Below, one piece after another: positions 25,581 to 32,461 of a stretch of DNA of 33,089 nt (positions within the stretch are counted from its first letter, which is position 1; the number at the start of each line of letters is the position of its first letter). The position numbers and the translations under genes were made by a program. The stretch comes from Oscillibacter sp. (GTDB taxonomy: Bacteria; Bacillota; Clostridia; Oscillospirales; Oscillospiraceae). Location: assembly GCA_020025475.1 (NCBI GenBank), contig JAHHSA010000016.1:1-33089 (forward strand), given 5' to 3'. Under the pieces are notes generated by a model that did not search any database, was not told the DNA's origin, and saw only the letters and a program-made list of their open reading frames with translations.

Positions 25581-26266
25581 AGATCCTCGCACTGGAGACT
25601 TCTGCCAAAGCTGTCTCCGCCGCAATCACTGAAAACGGAAAGGTTCTCGCTAGCGGCTATCAGGACACCGGACTGACACACAGCCGTACCCTGATGCCCA
25701 TTGTGGAACATCTCTTTGCAAACACCGGCATGAACATAGCTGATATGGACGCTGTGGCTGTTTCAAATGGTCCCGGCTCCTTTACCGGCATCCGCATCGG
25801 CGTCTCTGCCGCCAAAGGCCTTGCCTTTGGTGCGGACAAGCCGGTCGTTGGAGTCTCCACTTTGGCTGCTATGGCTCGAAACCTGATTTTTGCCGACGGC
25901 TTGATTATCTGTGCCATGGATGCACGCCGCAGCCAGGTCTACAATGCCCTCTTCGCTGTGGAAAACGGAATCATCACACGACTGGTTCCGGACCGCGCCA
26001 TCTCCCTTGTGGATCTTGCCGAGGAGATCCGGGAAGATCCTCGGGCCAAGATCGTCGTGGGTGACGGTGGCACTCTCTGCTATGAAGCCCTGACGGAAGC
26101 CGGTATCGTCTGCCGTCTTGCGCCCCCTCACCTGCTGATGCAAAACGCCACATCTGTAGCCCTGGAGGCTGAGGTCCTTGCAGCAGCGGGCCAGTTGGTA
26201 AGCGCTCAGGAACTGCAGCCGGTCTACCTGCGTCCTGCCCAGGCAGATCTGCTGAAAAAGAAATAA
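25577..26266 (+). CDS. tsaB: tRNA t6A biosynthesis protein TsaB
   Basis: TsaB is the catalytically inactive ASKHA-fold partner of TsaD in t6A synthesis. The 229-residue length is typical. The N-terminus MKILALETSAKAVSAAI, the segment VSNGPGSFTGIRIGVSAAKGLA and the later MDARRSQVYNALF are family hallmarks. The ATG overlaps the tsaE stop codon by 4 nt. In many Firmicutes tsaB is followed by rimI and tsaD; here upp follows instead and neither is in the window. Confidence 0.96.
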   Translation: MKILALETSAKAVSAAITENGKVLASGYQDTGLTHSRTLMPIVEHLFANTGMNIADMDAVAVSNGPGSFTGIRIGVSAAKGLAFGADKPVVGVSTLAAMARNLIFADGLIICAMDARRSQVYNALFAVENGIITRLVPDRAISLVDLAEEIREDPRAKIVVGDGGTLCYEALTEAGIVCRLAPPHLLMQNATSVALEAEVLAAAGQLVSAQELQPVYLRPAQADLLKKK

Positions 26267-26299
26267 AGAATCAATTATTTGTGGATAAGGAGAACTTTT

Positions 26300-26932
26300 A
26301 TGAACGCAAAAGTACACATCATGGACCACCCCCTCGTGGCACACAAGCTGACCATTTTGCGCGACAAGAACACAAGCGTTAAGGATTTTCGTGAGATCGT
26401 CTCCGAAATCGGTATGCTCATCACCTACGAGGCCACTCGTGACCTGCCCCTGACTGCCAAGGAAGTGGAAACCCCCATCTGCAAAACCACCGCTCCCACG
26501 CTGAAGGGAAAGAAATTCGCAGTTGTTCCCATCCTCCGCGCAGGTTTGGGCTTGGTGGACGGCGTTCTCCGCATGGTCCCCAGCGCCCGCATCGGCCACA
26601 TTGGCCTGTACCGTGATGAGGAGACTCTGGAACCCGTCAAGTACTTTTGTAAGATGCCTAAGGACGTCAGTGAACGCGATATTCTGATCGTGGACCCCAT
26701 GCTGGCCACCGGTGGAAGCGCTGATGCTGCTATTGGCTTCATGAAGGAGTATGGCTGCACCAACATTAAGCTGATGGTTCTGCTGGCTGCTCCTGAGGGC
26801 ATTGAGCGTATTCAGAAGAATCACCCCGATGTGGATATTTTCTGCGGTGCTGTAGACGAGAAGCTCAATGAGCACGGCTACATCATTCCCGGTCTCGGCG
26901 ATGCTGGTGATCGCATCTTCGGCACAAAGTAA
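26300..26932 (+). CDS. upp: Uracil phosphoribosyltransferase
   Basis: Upp converts uracil and PRPP to UMP in pyrimidine salvage. The 210-residue protein has the PRPP-binding motif ILIVDPMLATGGSA and the uracil-site stretch GYIIPGLGDAGDRIFGTK at the C-terminus, plus VPILRAGLGLVDG earlier. The ATG at 26300 has AAGGAG 7 nt upstream; a longer reading from 26279 begins with a weaker start before that site. The 33-nt gap after tsaB has no hairpin, so it is probably co-transcribed with tsaE-tsaB, and a strong hairpin lies downstream. It has no evident link to t6A. Confidence 0.97.
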   Translation: MNAKVHIMDHPLVAHKLTILRDKNTSVKDFREIVSEIGMLITYEATRDLPLTAKEVETPICKTTAPTLKGKKFAVVPILRAGLGLVDGVLRMVPSARIGHIGLYRDEETLEPVKYFCKMPKDVSERDILIVDPMLATGGSADAAIGFMKEYGCTNIKLMVLLAAPEGIERIQKNHPDVDIFCGAVDEKLNEHGYIIPGLGDAGDRIFGTK

Positions 26933-27014
26933 GTTTTCCTGATAAAACCTGGAACTCCTGACAGGCATTCGTCAAACTACCATGGACGAAATCCGTCACA
27001 ATTTACAGTTTAAG

Positions 27015-27058
27015 AAACAGGCAGTACCTGAACAATTCTGTTCAGGTGCTGCCTGTTT
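27015..27058 (+). terminator. Terminator of the tsaE-tsaB-upp operon
   Basis: A 20-bp stem with one wobble pair (27015-27034 with 27039-27058) and loop ATTC, followed only by TG, so the U-run is the TTTT inside the right arm. It lies about 80 nt after upp. Bases 26933-27014 hold no gene. Confidence 0.75.
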
Positions 27059-27135
27059 TGATGTGGTATAAAAAAGCGCTGTAACGAGAAGCTGCTGTGA
27101 ATATATAAATATATGCGATTTTAAGTAATATATAG

Positions 27136-27164
27136 TTGACATTATGAAATATATATTATACTAT
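27136..27164 (+). promoter_or_regulatory. Promoter of the XRE/membrane-protein cassette
   Basis: A consensus -35 TTGACA (27136-27141) is followed at 17 bp by TACTAT (27159-27164); TATACT (27157-27162) is an alternative -10 at 15 bp. The region 27100-27165 is strikingly AT-rich. Short inverted arms TATAGT (27131-27136) and ACTATA (27160-27165) overlap both hexamers and could be an autoregulatory operator. Confidence 0.6.
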
Positions 27165-27189
27165 ACGACCACGGAAAGGAGATTGCAGT

Positions 27190-27405
27190 ATGCGCAGGAA
27201 CATAGCATTGAAATTAGCACGGACCAAAAAAGATATGACTCAAAAAGATCTTGCTGAAAAAATTGGCGTTTCCCGACAGACGATCAATGCCATCGAAAAA
27301 GGCGAGTATAATCCCACCATCAAACTTTGTCTGAAAATATGCTGGGCGCTGGATGCCAAACTGGATCACTTATTTTGGGAGGATGAGACTGATGAAGAAA
27401 AATAA
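27190..27405 (+). CDS. Small XRE-family transcriptional regulator
   Basis: A 71-residue protein that is essentially one Cro/C1-type helix-turn-helix: KDMTQKDLAEKIGVSRQTIN (about 14-33) followed by AIEKGEYNPTIKLCLKICWAL. It matches the compact YozG-like regulators that sit directly before a small membrane protein in Firmicutes. The start has AAAGGAG about 8 nt upstream. Its 3' end overlaps the start of the next gene by 14 nt. It probably represses its own promoter; the DNA site is unknown. Base composition is lower in GC than the flanking genes. Confidence 0.9.
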   Translation: MRRNIALKLARTKKDMTQKDLAEKIGVSRQTINAIEKGEYNPTIKLCLKICWALDAKLDHLFWEDETDEEK

Positions 27406-27859
27406 TCTTGATGAAATGCAGGAACAAAAGCTCCTGAAAATCGAGCATCGTGGCTATCGGATTGCATTCTGGGGCATTGCTGCTGCCATTTATGTGCAAA
27501 TAGCCATTGGCCATGACGATTTTATGTATATCGGTGGTGAATCCATCGTCCTGCTGCTAATGTCCTTTTATGGCCTTGTGGACTGTATCCGAAACGGGAT
27601 CTGGGATCGAAAGCTGCAACCAACTTTGAAGACCAATCTCTGTGTCAGCCTTGTGTCCGGACTGCTGATTGGCGGCTTCTGGTTTGGTGTCAGCTATCAT
27701 AACAACCACGCATTGGCGGGATCTCTTGCAACATTTGCGATCATGTTTCTCTCTGTCAGCGGTCTCGTGCTGGCCGCTCTGACAGTTACAGCCGCAATAT
27801 ATAAGCGCAAAAAACGTCAGTTAGAGCAACAGGCAGACACAGAAGAAAACGAAGAATAA
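27392..27859 (+). CDS. Small multi-pass membrane protein paired with XRE regulator
   Basis: A 155-residue protein with a charged N-terminus (about 1-20) and four hydrophobic segments (near 22-38, 46-62, 84-102 and 109-132), ending in a basic then acidic cytoplasmic tail (KRKKRQLEQQADTEENEE). I do not recognise a catalytic motif. The size and position fit the DUF6773-like membrane proteins found after small XRE regulators, but that label is tentative and no function is known. The ATG at 27392 lies inside the XRE gene, with GGGAGG about 10 nt upstream, so the pair is translationally coupled. A strong terminator overlaps the stop codon. Confidence 0.82.
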   Translation: MKKNNLDEMQEQKLLKIEHRGYRIAFWGIAAAIYVQIAIGHDDFMYIGGESIVLLLMSFYGLVDCIRNGIWDRKLQPTLKTNLCVSLVSGLLIGGFWFGVSYHNNHALAGSLATFAIMFLSVSGLVLAALTVTAAIYKRKKRQLEQQADTEENEE

Positions 27860-27900
27860 AAGATGGGAAGGTATGACAGACATCATACCTTCCCATCTTT
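27859..27900. terminator. Bidirectional terminator between the membrane-protein gene and the PAQR gene
   Basis: A perfect 18-bp stem (27859-27876 with 27883-27900), loop CAGACA, starts at the last base of the stop codon and is followed by TTCTGTTTTTC on the plus strand. The minus-strand exit reads TTATTC, so it can also end the convergent PAQR gene. Confidence 0.92.
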
Positions 27901-27945
27901 TCTGTTTTTCATTACGGTCATTGCATCCCGGTATTGCATTTCATG

Positions 27946-28653
27946 TCAGGCGTAAATCTGGGTAAAAATGCCCACCCAGTGCAGTGAAGCAGCAGCCAGT
28001 ACAAAAAGGTGCCAAATACAGTGGTCATTCCTGCGACCGCGGGCAAAAGGAATCATCCCCAACGTATATACCAGACCGCCAGCCAGGATAAACCACAGCA
28101 GCATCCGGGCATTGCGGTAAAACTCGGGAATGAAGAGGATGCCGCTCCACCCGATCAGAAAATACAGCGTAAAGTGCAAAGGTCTCCACTTCCCCGGTCC
28201 AAAAACAGCCAGAAGCGTCACGCCGGAGAGAACAATGGCCCACTGAGCACAAAACAGTGTAATTCCAATCCATCCACCCATGTAGACAAGAAAAATAGGA
28301 GCAAACGTACCTCCGATCAGCAGATAGATAGAACAATAATCTAAACGCCTCCAGATCCGCTTGATGGTAGAACCAGTGGGCAGCGCATGGTAGATGCTGC
28401 TCATGGCCATCATCAAAATCATGCTGATCCCATAAAAACAGGACGCCATGACTTCCAGTCCGGTATGGGATCGACACAAAAGAAGAGTCATAGCTGCAAC
28501 TGCCAGCACAGCGCCCAGGGCATGGGTCACCGCGTTAAAAATTTCTTCTCCCATAGAGAGGCGGGGCGGTTCGTTCCGCTGCCGCACCAGTGCCTGTCGG
28601 GCGGCGCGCCGCTGAGCCATCGCCAAATCATTTCTCATACCTACTGCTTCCAT
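27946..28653 (-). CDS. PAQR/hemolysin III family membrane protein (TrhA-like)
   Basis: A 235-residue protein with seven predicted membrane segments. Family hallmarks are present: GEEIFNAVTHALGA before the first helix, SSIYHALPTGS, and HLFVLAAASLHWVGIF at the C-terminus, which supply the conserved metal-site histidines and serine. Bacterial members are called hemolysin III or TrhA and affect membrane energetics or fluidity; true haemolytic activity is not implied. The N-terminal 35 residues are basic and cytoplasmic. The start ATG has AAGGAGA 8 nt upstream. It is a single gene, convergent with the membrane-protein cassette, with an unusual AT-rich region upstream. Confidence 0.92.
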   Translation of the reverse strand: MEAVGMRNDLAMAQRRAARQALVRQRNEPPRLSMGEEIFNAVTHALGAVLAVAAMTLLLCRSHTGLEVMASCFYGISMILMMAMSSIYHALPTGSTIKRIWRRLDYCSIYLLIGGTFAPIFLVYMGGWIGITLFCAQWAIVLSGVTLLAVFGPGKWRPLHFTLYFLIGWSGILFIPEFYRNARMLLWFILAGGLVYTLGMIPFARGRRNDHCIWHLFVLAAASLHWVGIFTQIYA

Positions 28654-28687
28654 ACAGCACGTCTCCTTCTATGAATCAGTTCTCCGT

Positions 28688-28719
28688 ATATCAAGAACCA
28701 TATAATCTAGTCTTGATAT
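28688..28719. repeat. Perfect 9-bp inverted repeat upstream of the PAQR gene
   Basis: ATATCAAGA (28688-28696) and TCTTGATAT (28711-28719) flank a 14-bp spacer that contains TATAAT on the plus strand. It lies 35-66 bp upstream of the PAQR start, a fitting place for an operator. Possible minus-strand promoter hexamers lie farther upstream (TTGCAT, then TAATAT at 17 bp), in which case the repeat would be just downstream of the transcription start. The regulator is unknown. Confidence 0.5.
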
Positions 28720-28766
28720 CATATTACATGATTATATAGATCTATGCAAGCAGTATTTGTATTGAA

Positions 28767-28904
28767 TCATATGATTTTTTGGTGCAGTGGTGTTCTGCTT
28801 TTCAAAAGCAGCGACCTGACATAGCCACCGCTTTCATCAAACGACCACTTGTGGTCTTTGAAGCGCTGAATGATCCATGAAATGAAGCAGTGGCAGCGTT
28901 CCAA
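28767..28904 (-). other. Unexplained structured, protein-like intergenic stretch
   Basis: Between the PAQR gene and yqeB the minus strand has an open frame of 45 codons from a TTG (28904) to a TGA (28767) whose translation is protein-like (for example QRFKDHKWSFDESGGYVRS). There is no convincing ribosome-binding site and an in-frame stop lies just upstream, so it is not called a gene. The same bases fold into an imperfect hairpin (28829-28865: CGCTT, CAAA and GACCAC pair with GTGGTC, TTTG and AAGCG). It could be a remnant, a dispersed intergenic repeat or an RNA element. Confidence 0.3.
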
Positions 28905-28939
28905 CTTTTTTCATCGCCATATTCCCTTTTCCCAGAGAA

Positions 28940-29737
28940 TCAAATCGTTTTCAGAACTCCGGTAAGTCCCAGAATTGCCTCCAGCACACCGCCGCCTACA
29001 GCCGTTGCCTTGTCACTTGTTGTGTAGCAGTGGTCTACCACATCCCGGGGATCAATGTCACCGGATTTCATTCCTTTGAATACCGGCGTACCATCTGGGA
29101 GAATTCCTCGCAAAACACCATTCAGCGTACAAACCATAGGCTGACCGTCTACCGTTGCCGCAACATCGCCCTGCCTGACCACCGCACCGATCTCCAGGAG
29201 CTGGTGGAACACACCATCCGCCGGTGCCCGCAGGACCCGCTCTCCGGCAAAGCCGCCTATAAGACCGGGGATTGCTGTGTTAGGAATGGCAGAGCCCTGG
29301 TAAATAACACGTCCCATATAGTGGCCACGCATGGTCTCCACCACCGCATGGCAGTCCACGCCAGCAGTAAAGCCGGGCCCGACGCCGATGACCACAGGCG
29401 CATCATGAATGGTGGTTCCTAAATTCTTTTTTGCCAGTATCGCATCCACCACCGCATCTGGATGCAGCGTGGAAATCATCTGTCCCTCAGGGTCCGGCAG
29501 CACCGCGATCACGTTGTTGACCAGCAGCTGCTCGGCGTGAGCAGGGGTCTCCGCCTTCCGGGCGACCACATCCTCCACCTTCATCTCACCATGAATGATC
29601 GCCTGAGAAAAGCAAACGGTCCGGCGAATAGCAGTCGGCTTTTCCAGATCTGTCATGGCTACCTGAAGCCCCGCCCGATACAAGCGCAGAGCAACACCGG
29701 TGGCAATATCACCGGCACCTCGAATCACTACACGCAT
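28940..29737 (-). CDS. yqeB: YqeB, selenium-dependent molybdenum hydroxylase system protein
   Basis: A 265-residue member of the EF2563/YqeB family, found almost only in genomes with selenium-dependent molybdenum hydroxylases, where it is thought to help make or insert the labile selenium cofactor. The N-terminus is a Rossmann-like IRGAGDIATGVALRLYRAG. Later sections include TIHDAPVVIGVGPGFTAG, DCHAVVETMRGHYMGRVI and DKATAVGGGVLEAI. The biochemical step is not established. Its ATG overlaps the 3' end of yqeC by 10 nt, giving a two-gene operon. No clear terminator follows. Confidence 0.92.
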   Translation of the reverse strand: MRVVIRGAGDIATGVALRLYRAGLQVAMTDLEKPTAIRRTVCFSQAIIHGEMKVEDVVARKAETPAHAEQLLVNNVIAVLPDPEGQMISTLHPDAVVDAILAKKNLGTTIHDAPVVIGVGPGFTAGVDCHAVVETMRGHYMGRVIYQGSAIPNTAIPGLIGGFAGERVLRAPADGVFHQLLEIGAVVRQGDVAATVDGQPMVCTLNGVLRGILPDGTPVFKGMKSGDIDPRDVVDHCYTTSDKATAVGGGVLEAILGLTGVLKTI

Positions 29738-30393
29738 TGAAATACTTCTCCTTCCCGTAAAGATCCGGCATAGACCGGGCAGTCCAATCGCTCCCCGCAG
29801 CGGCGGGCAAGCTCCACGCGCGCCACCTCCTCAACCTGATTAAAAATTACCAGATCATGGAGCTTTTCCTGTGTCAAAACTGCCGCTTCCAGTTCCGGCG
29901 TGATCAAATCCTCCGGCACAGCACCAGCCAGCGCGGCATAACGTTCCGGTCGGTGTGCCGCCTCTGCAATGGGACGACCAAACCCGGATGCACCAACAAT
30001 ACAGATCACCCGGCCGCATCCTTCCGGAATCACTGGCTCGTGGTCGGCATGAGCCTTCATGGGCCGCTGTGCAGATCCATCCGCTTCCACCAGCACATAC
30101 TCAAATCTTCGGGCCAACTCCTCCATGGGAATGTCCGGTGCCGTGAGCTTTCCCAGCTCTGGCACAAGAACCCCTGCGGTCACCAGATCAAACTGCGTCC
30201 GCAGCTGATCCAATTCTTTCAGACTTCCTCCAAACGGGAGTTCCGGAATCCGTAACATCTTGGTTGTGGTACACAGCAACGCCGTATGATGCTCTCTGGA
30301 AAGTTGTTCACCTGCCGTACGCAGAAATGTGGTCTTCCCTCCACCGCCAATGACAGCAGTGATGCCGGGGCGGACGAGTTCTGTCAATTCCAT
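29728..30393 (-). CDS. yqeC: YqeC, putative selenium-dependent hydroxylase accessory protein
   Basis: A 221-residue P-loop protein of the YqeC family. The nucleotide-binding loop is VIGGGGKTTFLRT near the N-terminus, followed by LLCTTTKMLRIP and VEADGSAQRPMKAHADHEPVIP. YqeC regularly accompanies YqeB in the selenium-dependent molybdenum hydroxylase gene set and probably uses ATP or GTP in cofactor delivery; this is based on co-occurrence, not on a known reaction. The ATG at 30393 is preferred because GGAGG lies 9 nt upstream; an in-frame GTG at 30399 is too close to that site. It is the first gene of the minus-strand pair. Confidence 0.9.
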   Translation of the reverse strand: MELTELVRPGITAVIGGGGKTTFLRTAGEQLSREHHTALLCTTTKMLRIPELPFGGSLKELDQLRTQFDLVTAGVLVPELGKLTAPDIPMEELARRFEYVLVEADGSAQRPMKAHADHEPVIPEGCGRVICIVGASGFGRPIAEAAHRPERYAALAGAVPEDLITPELEAAVLTQEKLHDLVIFNQVEEVARVELARRCGERLDCPVYAGSLREGEVFQCV

Positions 30394-30420
30394 CGGCACT
30401 TCCCTCCATTTCTGGATATA

Positions 30421-30449
30421 AGAATAGCACTGACACTCCTTGAACGCAA
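30421..30449 (-). promoter_or_regulatory. Promoter for yqeC-yqeB
   Basis: On the minus strand TTGCGT (30444-30449) and TATTCT (30421-30426) are 17 bp apart, with TGC just before the -10. The leader would be about 20 nt. Confidence 0.55.
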
Positions 30450-30468
30450 GGCGCCCACTGGCAAAAAG

Positions 30469-30538
30469 CTAAAAATTATTCTTTGTGCAACACTTTTTTT
30501 CTTGACATTTATTGATAAACTGCTATGATAATTTTTAG
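30469..30538. repeat. 11-bp inverted repeat flanking the moaA promoter
   Basis: CTAAAAATTAT (30469-30479) and ATAATTTTTAG (30528-30538) are exact reverse complements separated by 48 bp. The left arm lies between the yqeC and moaA promoters; the right arm overlaps the end of the moaA -10 and the expected start point. The position suits a regulator that controls both directions by looping, though AT-rich DNA makes such repeats less rare. Confidence 0.5.
30502..30529 (+). promoter_or_regulatory. Promoter for the moaA operon
   Basis: A consensus -35 TTGACA (30502-30507) is followed at 16 bp by TATGAT (30524-30529) with TGC directly ahead of it (extended -10). The leader is about 45-50 nt, too short for a molybdenum-cofactor riboswitch. 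Confidence 0.8.
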
Positions 30539-30582
30539 TACCACCCGTTTATCTTAAAATAGTATCACGCACGGAGGGGCCT

Positions 30583-31527
30583 ATGAAAGATTTGTGCGGC
30601 CGAACGGTTGATTACCTGCGGCTGTCCGTGACCGATCTGTGCAATTTCCGCTGCCGCTACTGTATGCCAGAGGACGGAATCTGCAAGCGGAAGCATCAGG
30701 AGATGCTCAGCGTGGAAGATTGCATTGAAATCGGAAGAGCCGCTGTACACTGCGGTGTAAGGAAAATACGCTTAACAGGTGGAGAACCACTGGTGCGCCG
30801 TGGAATTTTGGAGATCTGCCGTGGTCTGCGTGCAATTCCAGACTTGCAGGAACTCTGCCTCACAACCAATGGAAGTCTCCTGCCGGAACTGGCTCAGCCC
30901 CTGCGGGATGCCGGAGTGGATCGTCTGAATATCAGTCTGGACACGCTGCGGCCGGAACGCTTTGAGCAGATGACACGCCGCGGGATGTTTGAAGATGTTT
31001 GGCGAGGGGTCGCAGCAGCGCAAGCCGCTGGTTTTACAAACCTGAAATTCGACACTGTGCTGGTGGGAGGATTTAACGACGACGAGGTTTCAGATCTCAT
31101 TGCTCTGACGATGGACCATCCCTGGGAAATGCGGTTCATTGAGCTGATGCCCATGGGGCCATGCGCCTCTTGGGACAAGTCCTGTTTTCGCTCCGTAAAC
31201 ACCATCCTGCAAGGCAATCCTGCTTTACAGCCGCTGGATACGCAAGGCGTTGCCCGGAGATACCGTCTTCCCGGTGCACAAGGCACTGTGGGCCTCATCT
31301 CCCCCGTCAGTCACGATTTTTGTGACGGCTGCAGCCGCATCCGTGTCACCTCGGACGGCAGTCTAAAGGGCTGTCTTCATGCCCGGGAGGAGATCTCGCT
31401 GCGTGGTCTCCACGGTGAAACGCTGGAAAATGCCATCCGGCATGGAATTCTGCATAAGCCGCAGCGGCACCACCTGACGGAGCGTCCCAGCGATACGCCC
31501 CGGAACATGAATCAAATAGGAGGTTGA
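30583..31527 (+). CDS. moaA: GTP 3',8-cyclase MoaA
   Basis: MoaA is a radical SAM enzyme that rearranges GTP to 3',8-cyclo-GTP, the first step of molybdenum cofactor synthesis. The 314-residue protein carries the radical SAM cysteines C20, C24 and C27 (CNFRCRYC), TGGEP (65-69) for SAM binding, and the C-terminal iron-sulphur ligands C247, C250 and C264 (CDGCSRIRVTSDGSLKGC). The protein ends in the conserved Gly-Gly tail that is needed for activity. The start ATG follows GGAGGGG by about 6 nt. moaC follows after 5 nt, so the two successive enzymes are coupled. Confidence 0.97.
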   Translation: MKDLCGRTVDYLRLSVTDLCNFRCRYCMPEDGICKRKHQEMLSVEDCIEIGRAAVHCGVRKIRLTGGEPLVRRGILEICRGLRAIPDLQELCLTTNGSLLPELAQPLRDAGVDRLNISLDTLRPERFEQMTRRGMFEDVWRGVAAAQAAGFTNLKFDTVLVGGFNDDEVSDLIALTMDHPWEMRFIELMPMGPCASWDKSCFRSVNTILQGNPALQPLDTQGVARRYRLPGAQGTVGLISPVSHDFCDGCSRIRVTSDGSLKGCLHAREEISLRGLHGETLENAIRHGILHKPQRHHLTERPSDTPRNMNQIGG

Positions 31528-31532
31528 GTCAC

Positions 31533-32012
31533 ATGGCGGAACTCACTCATTTTAATGAACAGGGACGCGCCCACATGGTGGACGTGACCGAAAAACCTAT
31601 CACTCACCGTACCGCTGTTGCAGTGGGTGAGATTCACGTCTCTCACGAAATCATGGAGCACATCAAAGCCGGCACCATGAAAAAGGGTGATGTGTTGGCA
31701 GTGGCACAGGTAGCCGGCATCATGGCTGCCAAGAAAAATGCGGACCTGATTCCCATGTGTCATCCTCTGCCCCTCACTGGCGTGGATATTTCCTTCTCTC
31801 TCTCCGAGCAGCCCTGCATGGTTGAGATTCGGGCCAAAGTCACCTGCACCGGCGTCACCGGTGTGGAGATGGAGGCACTGACCGCTGTTTCTGTGACTGC
31901 ATTGACCATTTATGATATGTGCAAAGCTGTCCAGAAGGACATGTGTATTTCCAATATCCGCCTGCTCTCCAAATCCGGCGGTAAGAGCGGCGACTACATT
32001 GCAAAGGAGTAA
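31533..32012 (+). CDS. moaC: Cyclic pyranopterin monophosphate synthase MoaC
   Basis: MoaC converts the MoaA product to cyclic pyranopterin monophosphate. From the ATG at 31533 the protein has 159 residues, and the active-site positions known from Escherichia coli MoaC align without gaps: K51, H77 in MCHPLP, E112 and E114 in VEMEAL, D128 and K131 in YDMCK, and K147 in LLSKSGGKSG. AGGAGG lies 9 nt upstream of this ATG; an in-frame TTG at 31524 is less suitable. It is followed after 5 nt by the MOSC gene. Confidence 0.97.
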   Translation: MAELTHFNEQGRAHMVDVTEKPITHRTAVAVGEIHVSHEIMEHIKAGTMKKGDVLAVAQVAGIMAAKKNADLIPMCHPLPLTGVDISFSLSEQPCMVEIRAKVTCTGVTGVEMEALTAVSVTALTIYDMCKAVQKDMCISNIRLLSKSGGKSGDYIAKE

Positions 32013-32017
32013 TCCCC

Positions 32018-32461
32018 ATGGCAAAAGTGATATCTGTGAACATCAGCGAAAAGAAAGGTGAGTGGAAGCATCCCGTCCCAGCGATTCAGCTGAAGTACCA
32101 GCACGGCATTATCGGCGATGCCCACGCCGGAAATTGGCATCGCCAGATCAGCATGCTGGCGGAAGAGAGCATTGATACCATGCGCGCCAAGTGTCCCATC
32201 GATCTGACTCCCGGCATTTTTGCAGAGAATATAAACACGGTTGGCATCAATCTCAAATGTCTCCCTGTCGGTACCCATCTGCGCATTGGCGAAACGGAGG
32301 TGGAAGTTACCCAGATTGGGAAGGAGTGCCACAGTGACTGCGCTATTATGAAAGCCGTGGGTCACTGCGTGATGCCCACCGAAGGTATTTTTGTGGTGGT
32401 CGTCAAGGAGGGCACGGTCCGTGCCGGTGATGAAATTGAGATTTTGGAGGCTTCCATATGA
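32018..32461 (+). CDS. MOSC domain-containing protein
   Basis: A 147-residue stand-alone MOSC domain protein. MOSC domains occur in molybdenum cofactor sulphurases and in amidoxime-reducing enzymes and bind molybdopterin or carry persulphide. Visible family parts are GIIGDAHAGNWHRQISML, LTPGIFAENI, and the cysteine-containing loop IGKECHSDCAI (about 107-117). Its place between moaC and a molybdopterin-binding protein indicates a role in handling or sulphurating the cofactor; given yqeB and yqeC next door, a selenium-related role is possible but unproven. The start has AAAGGAG about 8 nt upstream, and the stop codon overlaps the next ATG. Confidence 0.92.
   Translation: MAKVISVNISEKKGEWKHPVPAIQLKYQHGIIGDAHAGNWHRQISMLAEESIDTMRAKCPIDLTPGIFAENINTVGINLKCLPVGTHLRIGETEVEVTQIGKECHSDCAIMKAVGHCVMPTEGIFVVVVKEGTVRAGDEIEILEASI

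Noticed and set aside
28837..28920. 27-codon minus-strand open frame starting ATGGCGATG near an AAGGGA site
   Set aside because: It is short, overlaps the more protein-like frame in another register, and its translation shows no recognisable feature.
30530..30582. Possible molybdenum-cofactor riboswitch before moaA
   Set aside because: The leader is only about 50 nt and shows no multi-stem structure of the size needed.
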